Origin: Candidatus Sphingomonas phytovorans
Lineage (GTDB): Bacteria; Pseudomonadota; Alphaproteobacteria; Sphingomonadales; Sphingomonadaceae
Length of the DNA: 64,000 bases
NCBI GenBank assembly: GCA_029202385.1
Contig: CP119314.1
Coordinates: 5,259,001 to 5,323,000, forward strand
Reading direction: 5' to 3'
A model generated the notes under the pieces. The model worked only from the letters and a program-made list of their open reading frames with translations, was not told the origin of the DNA and did no database searches. Shown piece by piece: positions 17,575-25,519 of this stretch. A program made the translations under genes and the position numbers. Each line of letters begins with the position of its first letter. Within the stretch, counting starts at the first letter, position 1.

Positions 17575-18054
17575 ATGCCTAAATTGACTCTCATGGCCGC
17601 ACATCATCACCATCACGAGCCCCAGGGCGCCGACCTTTCCAGGGTAGCGCGCGAGACGCTCGAGAAATCGGGCGAGCAGTGGACGACGATGCGTGCCCAT
17701 ATCTTCGAGGCGCTTGCCGGTTTCGACAAGCCGGCCTCCGCCTATGACATTGCCGAGGCGGTATCGAAGACTGAAGGGCGGCGGGTTGCCGCCAACAGCG
17801 TGTACCGTATCCTCGACCTGTTCGTCGGGGCAAATCTGGCGCGGCGAGTCGAAAGCTCGAACGCCTATGTCGCCAACGCGCATCCCGATTGCCTGCACGA
17901 TTGCATCTTCCTGGTCTGCGATACCTGCGGCCAGACGACTCATCTCGACAATGATCGAATCACCAGCGGAGTCCGCTCCGCCGCTGAGGCTGCCGGCTTT
18001 TCGCCGGTGCGGCCGGTGATCGAAGTGCGCGGTAAGTGCGCCGACTGCGACTAG
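17575..18054 (+). CDS. Fur/Zur-family metalloregulator
   Basis: A protein of about 159 residues. A winged-helix DNA-binding half (WTTMRAHIFEALAGFDKPASAYDIAEAV, VAANSVYRILDLFVGANLARRVES) precedes a metal-binding dimer half with HPDCLHDCIFLVCDTCGQTTHLD and a terminal CADC, the two CxxC zinc sites of the family. Zur is likelier than Fur, given the His-rich N-terminus (AAHHHHHEPQ) and the MerC-like neighbour. ATG at 17575 has GAGGGC six bases upstream; ATG at 17593 is the alternative. Confidence 0.85.
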   Translation: MPKLTLMAAHHHHHEPQGADLSRVARETLEKSGEQWTTMRAHIFEALAGFDKPASAYDIAEAVSKTEGRRVAANSVYRILDLFVGANLARRVESSNAYVANAHPDCLHDCIFLVCDTCGQTTHLDNDRITSGVRSAAEAAGFSPVRPVIEVRGKCADCD

Positions 18055-18063
18055 AATAAGGGC

Positions 18064-18603
18064 CTAGAATAACGGTTTGCCCATGCGCACGAGTGGGACG
18101 GCGATGCCGCCCGTCGGCGGTGCAGTGACGCGTTCTATCTCGGCATAGCCACAGGCCCGGTACAGCGGCTCGCCCGCCAGGGTCGCCATCATTTCCGCCC
18201 GGGCGAATCCTGCCTGTCGCGCAGCCCCCTCGCACAAGGACAGGATCAGGCGTCCGATTCCGCGTCGCGCGAAATCGGGATCAGTGAACATCGCCCGGAT
18301 TCGCGCCGCGTCTTGCGCCGGATCGAGCGGTTTCGGGTCACGCAGCGCCGCGCTGTGATCTCCGCCATAAAGTGTCGCCCGCGCGCTCCAGCCGCCGCAA
18401 CCGGCGATCGCCTCGCCGGATTCGATGATGAAATAGGTCCTGTCCTCGATCAGCTGCGTATCGAGGCCCATCACAGCGCGACTCGCGGCGATTTCGGAAG
18501 GGTTGAGGAAACCCTGCTGCAACTGCGCGATCGACCGTGCCATCAGGGCGCGGATGGCGGGAATGTCCGCCGGAACGGCGAGTCGGCTGGTGAGAGGATG
18601 CAT
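18064..18603 (-). CDS. GNAT-family N-acetyltransferase
   Basis: A 179-residue GNAT enzyme transferring acetyl from acetyl-CoA to an unknown amine. The acetyl-CoA loop is visible as DPDFARRGIGRLILSLCE (motif A), preceded by FIIESGEAIAGCGGW and followed by LAGEPLYRACGYAEIER (motif B). ATG at 18603 begins MHPLTSRLAVPADIPAI, the usual first strand and helix. It diverges from dxs. Confidence 0.85.
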   Translation of the reverse strand: MHPLTSRLAVPADIPAIRALMARSIAQLQQGFLNPSEIAASRAVMGLDTQLIEDRTYFIIESGEAIAGCGGWSARATLYGGDHSAALRDPKPLDPAQDAARIRAMFTDPDFARRGIGRLILSLCEGAARQAGFARAEMMATLAGEPLYRACGYAEIERVTAPPTGGIAVPLVRMGKPLF

Positions 18604-18690
18604 TGCATTATTGTCACGATCCGGTGCGCTCTTCGTCAAGAAACGATCTGAGCGGTTGCAGCAATCGACACCCATCATCTCGTTCGCTAA

Positions 18691-20625
18691 ATGGGCATGA
18701 TGTCTGACGTTCCTAAAACGCCGTTGTTGGATACGGTGATCACGCCTGCGGATTTGCGCGGGTTACCTGTGGCGAAGCTGCGGCAGCTGGCGGATGAGCT
18801 GCGTGCGGAGACGATAGCGGCGGTTGGGGTGACGGGCGGTCACCTTGGTTCTGGTCTTGGCGTGGTGGAGCTGACGACGGCGATCCATTACGTGTTCGAG
18901 ACGCCGCGAGACCGGCTGATCTGGGATGTCGGGCACCAATGCTATCCGCACAAGATCCTGACGGGGCGGCGAGACCGGATCCGGACGCTTCGGGCTGGCG
19001 GCGGGCTGAGCGGTTTCACGAAGCGCAGCGAGAGCGAGTATGATCCGTTCGGCGCGGCGCACAGCTCGACCTCGATTTCGGCGGCGCTTGGCTTTGCGAT
19101 CGCGAACAAGATCAAGGGGGAGCCGGGCAAGGCGATCGCGGTGATCGGGGACGGGGCGATGTCGGCGGGCATGGCCTATGAGGCGATGAACAACGCTGAA
19201 GGGGCGGGCAACCGGCTTGTCGTGATCCTGAACGACAACGACATGTCGATCGCGCCGCCGGTTGGCGGGTTGTCGGCCTATCTGTCGCGGATCGTGTCGA
19301 GCCGTGAGTTCCTGAGCCTGAGGGAGCTGGCGCGTCGCTTTGCGCGCAAGCTGCCGCGTCCGCTGCATTCGGCGGCGAAGAAGACGGATTCGTTCGCGCG
19401 CGGGATGGCGATGGGCGGGACCTTGTTCGAGGAGCTGGGCTTTTATTATGTGGGGCCGGTCGACGGGCACAATCTGGACCAGCTGATCCCGGTGCTGGAG
19501 AATGTGCGCGATGCGGAGGAAGGCCCGATCCTGGTCCATGTGGTGACCAAGAAGGGCAAGGGCTATGCGCCGGCGGAAGCGGCGGCGGACAAATATCACG
19601 GGGTGCAGAAGTTCGACGTGATCACCGGCGCGCAGGCCAAGGCGCCGCCGGGGCCGCCGGCGTACCAGAATGTGTTCGGCGCGGCGCTGGTCGCCGAGGC
19701 GGCGAGCGATGCGAGGATCTGCGCGATCACGGCGGCGATGCCGTCGGGGACCGGGCTGGACAAGTTCGCGGCGGCCTATCCCGACCGGTTCTTCGATGTC
19801 GGCATCGCCGAGCAGCATGCGGTGACGTTCGCGGCGGGTCTTGCCGCGCAGGGGATGCGGCCGTTCTGCGCGATCTACTCGACGTTCCTGCAGCGGGCGT
19901 ACGACCAGGTGGTGCACGACGTGGCGATCCAGAACCTGCCGGTGCGGTTCGCGATCGACCGGGCCGGGCTGGTCGGGGCCGACGGGGCGACCCATGCGGG
20001 CAGCTTCGACGTGACCTATCTGGCGACCCTGCCGAACTTCGTGGTGATGGCGGCGGCCGACGAGGCGGAACTGGTGCACATGACGCATACCTGCGTCCAT
20101 CACGACTCAGGGCCGATCGCGGTGCGCTATCCGCGCGGCAACGGCACCGGGGTGGCGCTGCCCGAGGTTCCCGAGCTGCTGGAGATCGGCAAGGGTCGGA
20201 TCGTGCGCACGGGGCACAAGGTGGCGATCCTGTCGCTGGGGACGCGGCTTGGCGAGGCGCTGAAGGCGGCTGACGCGCTCGATGCGCGGGGGCTGTCGAC
20301 GACGGTCGCCGATCTTCGGTTCGTGAAGCCGCTCGACGAGGCGCTGATCCGCAAGCTGCTGAGCACGCATGAGGTTGCGGTCACGATCGAGGAAGGCGCC
20401 ATCGGCGGGCTCGGCGCGCATGTGCTGACGCTGGCCAGCGACACCGGGCTGGTCGATGCTGGCCTGAAGATCCGCACCCTGCGCCTGCCCGACACCTTCC
20501 AGGACCAGGACAAGCCCGAGAAACAATATGCCGAGGCTGGCCTCGATGCCGACGCCATCGTCGATACCGTCCTCAAGGCGCTCAGACACAATTCGGGGGG
20601 CGTGGCCGAGGGTGCGCGGGCGTAA
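18691..20625 (+). CDS. dxs: 1-deoxy-D-xylulose-5-phosphate synthase
   Basis: A thiamine-diphosphate transketolase-like enzyme of about 641-644 residues. It condenses pyruvate with glyceraldehyde-3-phosphate, the first step of the MEP isoprenoid pathway, cytosolic. It shows [17 protein letters not shown], the ThDP motif [17 protein letters not shown] with NDNDMSI, then [34 protein letters not shown] and RYPRGNG. ATGs occur at 18691, 18697 and 18700; [11 protein letters not shown] (18700) looks most like homologues and no Shine-Dalgarno decides it. The first 1.3 kb uses many G-ending codons (GGG, CGG, GCG), unlike the C-ending preference of neighbours. Confidence 0.95.
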   Translation: MGMMSDVPKTPLLDTVITPADLRGLPVAKLRQLADELRAETIAAVGVTGGHLGSGLGVVELTTAIHYVFETPRDRLIWDVGHQCYPHKILTGRRDRIRTLRAGGGLSGFTKRSESEYDPFGAAHSSTSISAALGFAIANKIKGEPGKAIAVIGDGAMSAGMAYEAMNNAEGAGNRLVVILNDNDMSIAPPVGGLSAYLSRIVSSREFLSLRELARRFARKLPRPLHSAAKKTDSFARGMAMGGTLFEELGFYYVGPVDGHNLDQLIPVLENVRDAEEGPILVHVVTKKGKGYAPAEAAADKYHGVQKFDVITGAQAKAPPGPPAYQNVFGAALVAEAASDARICAITAAMPSGTGLDKFAAAYPDRFFDVGIAEQHAVTFAAGLAAQGMRPFCAIYSTFLQRAYDQVVHDVAIQNLPVRFAIDRAGLVGADGATHAGSFDVTYLATLPNFVVMAAADEAELVHMTHTCVHHDSGPIAVRYPRGNGTGVALPEVPELLEIGKGRIVRTGHKVAILSLGTRLGEALKAADALDARGLSTTVADLRFVKPLDEALIRKLLSTHEVAVTIEEGAIGGLGAHVLTLASDTGLVDAGLKIRTLRLPDTFQDQDKPEKQYAEAGLDADAIVDTVLKALRHNSGGVAEGARA

Positions 20626-20740
20626 CCTGCGATAAATCGGACGAACTGATTGAGCTAGGCCGCTTTTCTTGGCGAGGATATCGCGGTCTTAGCATTCGGG
20701 TTACCAATCCGGCCTAGAAGCGTGCCCGAAGAGCGAGGCG

Positions 20741-20941
20741 ATGCGGTACGACCATCAATGGCATAGGGCACGGGCGCGCGAGGGGCGCGGGCAGGGGTGG
20801 GACAAGCCCACGGTGCCGACACCGCGCGCCCATGGGCCCTGGTTGCGCCTCGGCGTGCTGGCCCTGATCGGCGCGATCGCTGGCCTGGCGATCGCCGAGG
20901 GGCTGAGCGCCACCGCCGATCCCGTTATGATCGACTGCTGA
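20741..20941 (+). CDS. possible small single-helix membrane protein
   Basis: A 66-residue frame: a basic, polar N-terminal half, then one hydrophobic helix (LRLGVLALIGAIAGLAIA) and a short tail ending in Cys. GAGCGAGGCG lies before the ATG at 20741. The topology is protein-like, but no family is recognised, and overlapping open frames on the other strand make coding status uncertain. Confidence 0.4.
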   Translation: MRYDHQWHRARAREGRGQGWDKPTVPTPRAHGPWLRLGVLALIGAIAGLAIAEGLSATADPVMIDC

Positions 20942-21116
20942 GCAGCGTCGATATCGCGCCACCCGGCGGCGCCGGCACGCCGCAGGGGTGAAACGAGCCG
21001 ATGCGGGGTGGTGCCTTCCGTCATTGACCCGCGATGGCGCCAAGCCCACAAACGGGCCGTCATAGCGGCTGCGTGCGCACCATGCCGGCGGCGCCACGGA
21101 CCTAGGAGGAAACGCG

Positions 21117-21524
21117 ATGCGACTGATCCTGCTCACTCTCGCGGCGACAATGGCGGTGACGCCTGCATGTGCCGCCGATCCCGTCAAGCTCAAGGCGACA
21201 CTCGCGGGGAACGCCGAGACCGATGCCGACGGCACGGGCAGCGCGACCGTGACGGTGGATACCGACAGGAACGAAGTCTGCTACACGCTCAAGGTCTCGG
21301 GCATCGAGCCCGCGACGATGGCGCATATCCACAAGGGCGCGGCGGGGGTCTCGGGTCCCGTGGTGGTGCCGTTCGATCCGCCGACGACTGGCAGCTCCGA
21401 AGGATGCAAGCCGGTGACGGCCGAGGTTTCAGGCGCGATCGCCTCGAACCCGGGCGACTATTATGTCAACGTCCACAATGCCAGCTTTCCCCGGGGCGCG
21501 ATCCGCGGTCAGCTCGGCAAATAG
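21117..21524 (+). CDS. secreted CHRD-domain protein
   Basis: A 135-residue exported protein: signal peptide MRLILLTLAATMAVTPACA, then one CHRD domain (KLKATLAGNAETDADGTGSA, VCYTLKVSGIEPATMAHIHKG, NPGDYYVNVHNASFPRGAIRGQL). The HIHKG and NVHN histidines are the usual conserved ones. The family is widespread and of unknown function in bacteria. AGGAGGAAACGCG precedes the ATG, a strong ribosome-binding site. Confidence 0.88.
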   Translation: MRLILLTLAATMAVTPACAADPVKLKATLAGNAETDADGTGSATVTVDTDRNEVCYTLKVSGIEPATMAHIHKGAAGVSGPVVVPFDPPTTGSSEGCKPVTAEVSGAIASNPGDYYVNVHNASFPRGAIRGQLGK

Positions 21525-21555
21525 CGACGCGCGGGGAGCGTTCGCCGGCGTCCCT

Positions 21556-21777
21556 TCAGCGGATTCGTGCGAGCAGTTCCCCGCTCCCGACGACCTCGAA
21601 GGTTTCAGCGTCGACGTACCGTACTGCCTGCCCCGTGGTGAGCGCCATCTGGCGCGCGCCGGGGTAGCGCCGTGGCGTGCCGCCCTGTGACTGGCCGATA
21701 TGGACGTAGCGATATTCGACGACGGTCACGGTCGCACCGTCGTCGCCATGGCATCGGTGGCGTGCGAGCTCCTCCAT
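21556..21777 (-). CDS. small hypothetical protein downstream of the Rnk-like gene
   Basis: A 73-residue frame starting 3 nt after the stop of the Rnk-like gene, so it would be translated from the same message. The sequence is largely beta-like (DGATVTVVEYRYVHIGQ, GQAVRYVDAETFEVVGSGELL), with the look of a small SH3- or OB-like fold. No family recognised. Confidence 0.55.
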   Translation of the reverse strand: MEELARHRCHGDDGATVTVVEYRYVHIGQSQGGTPRRYPGARQMALTTGQAVRYVDAETFEVVGSGELLARIR

Positions 21778-21780
21778 GCC

Positions 21781-22197
21781 TCAGGCGCCCGGCGCGCGAA
21801 CGTCGACGATTTCGAGCCACCGCTCATGGCCGTCGCGATCCGGCCATAGGATTGAATCGCCCTGCGCAAGGCCGATCAGCCCGGCGCCCACCGGTGTAAG
21901 AATCGAGACCTTGCCGGCGTCGATATCGGCTTCCTGCGGATAGACCAGCTCGACGGTGCGGCTCGCATCGCTGCCCCGGTCGAGGAAGGTCACGACCGAA
22001 TGCATGGAGACGATGCGTGCCGGCAGTTCGCGGGCGGTATGAACTTCGGCGCGATCGAGTTCCGCCAGCAGCAATCCGGCGACCTCGGGCTGGCGGTGCC
22101 GGGCCTGGAGAGCCAGCGCTGCGATGGCGTCATATTCGCTGTCGATGACATGGATTGGCGGCCGCTCGGGCGGCCGCGCAGGGGCAGGGTTGGTCAC
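21781..22197 (-). CDS. rnk: Rnk-like GreA/GreB-family regulator
   Basis: A 138-residue protein resembling the regulator of nucleoside diphosphate kinase. It has a short N-terminal helix region (IHVIDSEYDAIAALALQA), the AGLLLAELDRAEV linker and a C-terminal FKBP-like GreA/GreB domain (SMHSVVTFLDRG, VELVYPQEADIDAGKVSILTPVGAGLIGL, DSILWP). Rnk binds RNA polymerase without the GreA cleavage coiled coil. A close reading cannot exclude a generic GreA-C protein. Confidence 0.8.
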   Translation of the reverse strand: MTNPAPARPPERPPIHVIDSEYDAIAALALQARHRQPEVAGLLLAELDRAEVHTARELPARIVSMHSVVTFLDRGSDASRTVELVYPQEADIDAGKVSILTPVGAGLIGLAQGDSILWPDRDGHERWLEIVDVRAPGA

Positions 22198-22698
22198 GGG
22201 GAAAGGGCTTTCGTTTCGCGGAGATCATGCTGCGGCCTTGCCGCATGACGCGGGATGGCTCGCTTGAGGGATGCTTGTTTTCCCGGGTCTGGGGCGGACG
22301 AACGCCGCCGGCAGCCCGGGCTAGGTACGCGCGGGAAGTTGTCCCGAATGGTGGCGGCTCTGCCGCTGTCGCGCTGAAACAGGCATGGTGACAGAGTGGG
22401 CATCCATCGCCGGGAAGTCAAATCGCGGAACGGCTGCGGAGTGTAGCCGGTGTCGGAAATGGGGCTCACGGTTACAGCGAGATCCGCCTCGCGGTTGCCG
22501 AAAAATGGCTGATTTCGGCCATGTTTCGTTCATCGGGGCGACAGAAACCGTTGCCCGAAAGCCGCAATATCGGCCTCGGTGGAGCTTATTTGCACCGCAG
22601 TGCAACAGCTTGGGACTTGATGGGTTGGGACGGACCTCGGCGATGTCGGGATGCGCGAGGCGTCCGATACCCGGGGAGTAACAGATAAAGGTGTACCC
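22198..22698 (+). promoter_or_regulatory. 500-bp intergenic region with TTGCAC palindrome
   Basis: No convincing gene. It contains TTGCAC-CGCA-GTGCAA at 22590-22605, a perfect 6-bp inverted repeat about 95 bases before the outer-membrane protein start, and a GGGGAGTAACAG ribosome-binding area. The palindrome also contains TGC-N3-GCA, the style of site bound by PhaR-type polyhydroxybutyrate regulators; that link is speculative. Confidence 0.4.
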
Positions 22699-23259
22699 AT
22701 GCGCAAGTTTTTCATCGTGACCGCCGCGGCGGCCGCGTTCGTCGCCATCCCAGCCGTCGCGCAGGACAATGGATCGGCGGCATCGGATGGCGCCCGGACC
22801 TCCCGCCTTGAGCCCTATGTCGGCGTGATGGGCGGCTGGGAGCAGTTCGACAACGAACGCAATGCCGGCATTCCCCAATCGCCCAATCGCAACGACCGCC
22901 TGAACGGCGCGCTCGTGCAGGGTGTCGTCGGCGTGAACGCAACGGTTGCGGGCCCCCTGTTCGTCGGCATCGAAGGCAATGTCATCAAGGGTGTCTCGGG
23001 TGACATCGACTGGGAATATGGCGCAGCGGGCCGGGTCGGCGTGCGCGCGGGCCAGAACGGCCTGTTCTACGGCAAGGTCGGCTATCAATGGGCCAATTTC
23101 GACAAGTTCGGCGACAATAGCCGCGACTATCACGCCATGACCTATGGCGCCGGCGTGGAGGTCGGCACCAAGAGCGGCATCCGCGTGCGCGGCGAGGTGA
23201 ACACCTTCGGCGCGGCGCACAGCCTCCGGCCGATGGCAGGCCTTGTAAAGGCGTTCTGA
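22699..23259 (+). CDS. outer-membrane beta-barrel protein (opacity-porin-like)
   Basis: A 186-residue exported protein: signal peptide MRKFFIVTAAAAAFVAIPAVAQ, then alternating aromatic strands (RLEPYVGVMGGWEQFDNERN, GPLFVGIEGNVIKG, GLFYGKVGYQWANFDKFGD, MTYGAGVEVGTKSGIRVRGEVN) ending in a C-terminal Phe, a BAM insertion signal. An eight-stranded barrel is likely. Function is unknown: adhesion, small porin or structural. Confidence 0.85.
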   Translation: MRKFFIVTAAAAAFVAIPAVAQDNGSAASDGARTSRLEPYVGVMGGWEQFDNERNAGIPQSPNRNDRLNGALVQGVVGVNATVAGPLFVGIEGNVIKGVSGDIDWEYGAAGRVGVRAGQNGLFYGKVGYQWANFDKFGDNSRDYHAMTYGAGVEVGTKSGIRVRGEVNTFGAAHSLRPMAGLVKAF

Positions 23260-23281
23260 TCGACGTGATGCAATGGTGAAA

Positions 23282-23315
23282 GGGCGGGTGCGGCAGCGCC
23301 CGCGCCCGCCCTTTT
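23282..23315 (+). terminator. rho-independent terminator
   Basis: A 12-bp stem (GGGCGGGTGCGG / CCGCGCCCGCCC, one T-G wobble) with loop CAGCGC, followed by TTTT, 22 bases past the outer-membrane protein stop. It also separates it from the convergent DUF4893 gene. Confidence 0.85.
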
Positions 23316-23326
23316 GCTGCGCGCCG

Positions 23327-23998
23327 CTATTCGTGTTCCGCAAGCTGCTGTTCGGCCGGAACCGGCGTGATCTCGTAGATGGTGAGCAGCGCTGACCGGT
23401 CGACCGGAGCAAGGGTCAGCCGCCAGCGGAACGGGGCGATGCGTTCGACCACGCCAAGCGCGCTCCGGCCGCGCTCGGCGCCATAGATCGGTGCCTTGGC
23501 ATTGCCCTCTGCATAGGCGCCGAGGAAGATGAAGCGGGTATCATCGTCCGGGTAGAGCCAGCCCGATGGACGCTCGGTGCCGGTCTGCTTGGTGAAGGAC
23601 TGGCCGGTGCCCTCGCCGCCGATATAGCAGAAGGTTGCCGGGAAAGTGCGGTAGGCAGGCACCCTCCGGCCTTCCCCGCCGAGTTTCACGACGCGGCAAC
23701 GATAGGAACCGGGCGGCAGCGCGGGGTGGCCGAGCGCGCGGGTGGGGTCGAGCAGCGCGCCCTCCCGCGCCAGCGCGGCGGCGAAACGCGGCGTCGCGGC
23801 AGCGAGCGCGGTCGACCAGAGCGTACCGAACGTGGCGAGCCGGTCCGAATCCTCGGCAACGATCAGCCTTTGCCATTGCTTGTCGGGGACGGCGGGAACC
23901 TCGACGATCGCCGAGGGGCGGTGCGCGGGTGTGGCTGCACACCCGCCAAGAGCCGCGGCGAGCAGGAGCGCTATCGGAAGGCGAGCGTCGCGGCGCAT
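23327..23998 (-). CDS. DUF4893 lipoprotein
   Basis: A 223-residue protein with a lipoprotein signal (LLLAAALGGCAATP) and the DUF4893 layout: KQWQRLIVAEDSDRLATFGTLWSTAL, GSYRCRVVKLGG, FCYIGGEGTGQSFTKQTGTERPSGWLYPDDDTRFIFLGAY, APFRWRLTLAP. It is a common sphingomonad envelope protein of unknown function, anchored on the periplasmic side. Single gene, convergent with the outer-membrane protein gene. Confidence 0.85.
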   Translation of the reverse strand: MRRDARLPIALLLAAALGGCAATPAHRPSAIVEVPAVPDKQWQRLIVAEDSDRLATFGTLWSTALAAATPRFAAALAREGALLDPTRALGHPALPPGSYRCRVVKLGGEGRRVPAYRTFPATFCYIGGEGTGQSFTKQTGTERPSGWLYPDDDTRFIFLGAYAEGNAKAPIYGAERGRSALGVVERIAPFRWRLTLAPVDRSALLTIYEITPVPAEQQLAEHE

Positions 23999-24100
23999 GA
24001 ATTCTCCCCCGGACGGAACACCGGCACCTTATATGATTGCCGAGCCTTTAAGGAGGGGTGCGTGGCCATGGTTGATGGAAAATAAGCTGCGGCGTGCTTC

Positions 24101-24817
24101 TCAGCAGGCCGGCTTGTGCCATTCCATGATCAGGAACCAGGGGACGCGGCGGTAGCGGGCGACGTGCGCGGCGTCACCGCCATAGGGGACGGGTTCGGCG
24201 AAGTGTCGCAGGATCAGGCCCTGCTCCAGCAGCAACGCCATGTAGGTGCCGAGCGGCCGGTGCCAGTTGCGGATGCGGATGCCGCGCCAGGCGACCCAGT
24301 CGACCCGTTCTTCGAGATACCGATCGATCGAGAAACGCGGCCGCCCCTTGCCGTCGCGCGCCCATCCCTCGGGCTGCCCGGCGGTGTTGAAGCTGGTGAG
24401 GTTTGCGATCAGCAGCGATCCGCCGGGCCGGAGCACGCGCGCCATCTCCGATATGGCCCGGGCGATGTCCGGAATGTCGATCAGCGACAGGTAACTCACC
24501 ACCAGGTCGAAGGAGTTTTCGGGAAAGTCGAGCATCTCGGCCCTGCCGATCCGATAGTCGCCGTCCGGGTCTTTCCGCCGCGCCTGCTCGATCAGGGCGG
24601 CGATCGGGTCGACGCCGATCGCCTGAATGCCCGTCGCGTTGAGCATGCGGCAGAAGCGGCCCTCGCCACAGCCGACATCCAGCGCGGACGTGAAGCTGCC
24701 CGCGGCCACACGCTCGAGCATCGGCCGGTCGAGCACCCAGGCCCGGCCGAAATCCCCGACTTCGCCCATGTCGGCGATCCAGGCTTTCGCTGATTCAGTC
24801 CATCCGTCGGACATCAT
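24101..24817 (-). CDS. class I SAM-dependent methyltransferase
   Basis: A 238-residue methyltransferase with the seven-strand fold motifs: LDVGCGEGRFCRML (motif I), AIGVDPIAALIEQAR, YRIGRAEMLDFPENSFDLVVSYLSLIDI, and ARVLRPGGSLLIANLT. The substrate is not predictable. C-terminal residues FLIMEWHKPAC end the protein. Starts with two ATGs in tandem at 24817 and 24814. Confidence 0.85.
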   Translation of the reverse strand: MMSDGWTESAKAWIADMGEVGDFGRAWVLDRPMLERVAAGSFTSALDVGCGEGRFCRMLNATGIQAIGVDPIAALIEQARRKDPDGDYRIGRAEMLDFPENSFDLVVSYLSLIDIPDIARAISEMARVLRPGGSLLIANLTSFNTAGQPEGWARDGKGRPRFSIDRYLEERVDWVAWRGIRIRNWHRPLGTYMALLLEQGLILRHFAEPVPYGGDAAHVARYRRVPWFLIMEWHKPAC

Positions 24818-25008
24818 GCCCCTCCTTGCCCGATCCCCCCGGATGCGAGCGACGTTAGTGCGGGGCGCGGCACAGGGCTATCCTCGCGCCGCCAGAATGG
24901 CGGGCATGGTCGATCGCCGATCTCGCCTGTCGGTCTTTGGTCGCAAGGCGTGTCGTCGTGGCGCGAATCCGCGCTAGGCTTTCCCGAATTCCCGGGATGG
25001 AGGCAGCA

Positions 25009-25332
25009 ATGAAATCGTTCCAATTCTCCCTTGCGCCGGAGAAGCTGTGGCAGGCGATCAACCCGATGACCTTCTATCAGCCGGGTGCGCAATATGGCTT
25101 CATCAACATCGATCTCGGCGCGACGCCGAAACCGGAGGTCGAGCAGGATATCCTTGACGAGGTCGGCAGCTATGGCCGCCAGCTCGGCCGGATCGGCGAC
25201 GCGCTTGAGGTGCTGATGAAGCATGTCGATCTCAAAGGGCTGAGCGCGGACGAGCAGGATGCGCTCTCGATCCTGCAGGGGCAGCTCGCCGAGGTGCGGA
25301 AGATCAAGCGGCGAGACCGCGCACAGGAATGA
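25009..25332 (+). CDS. small protein upstream of the 1142-residue protein
   Basis: A 107-residue soluble protein. After a beta-rich start (MKSFQFSLAPEKLWQAI, QYGFINIDLGATPKPEVEQDIL) come helices with a coiled-coil look (SYGRQLGRIGDALEVLMKHVDL, DEQDALSILQGQLAEVRKIKRR). No family recognised. GGAGG sits five bases before the ATG at 25009. The next gene, the giant coiled-coil protein, begins 187 nt downstream on the same strand. A chaperone, partner subunit or immunity-like role is possible but untested. Confidence 0.65.
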   Translation: MKSFQFSLAPEKLWQAINPMTFYQPGAQYGFINIDLGATPKPEVEQDILDEVGSYGRQLGRIGDALEVLMKHVDLKGLSADEQDALSILQGQLAEVRKIKRRDRAQE

Positions 25333-25519
25333 GGCAGCGCTGCGCCGTTGCCTCGTGCGGCGGGCGCGGCAATTGCCACCATTCCGGTGCCGAAAACGCC
25401 CAGCCAGCGGGCAAATTTCTGCATATTCCTGCCCGGCAACGAGGGAGCGGGCCTCGCGGCGCTGATCGCCGCCAGCAGGAACCGCATCGATCCGATCATG
25501 TTGCCGGCCAGGGGAGGGA

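Noticed and set aside
18763-20103. A 446-codon minus-strand frame across dxs
   Set aside because: Antisense shadow, Arg/His-rich with no recognisable domain.
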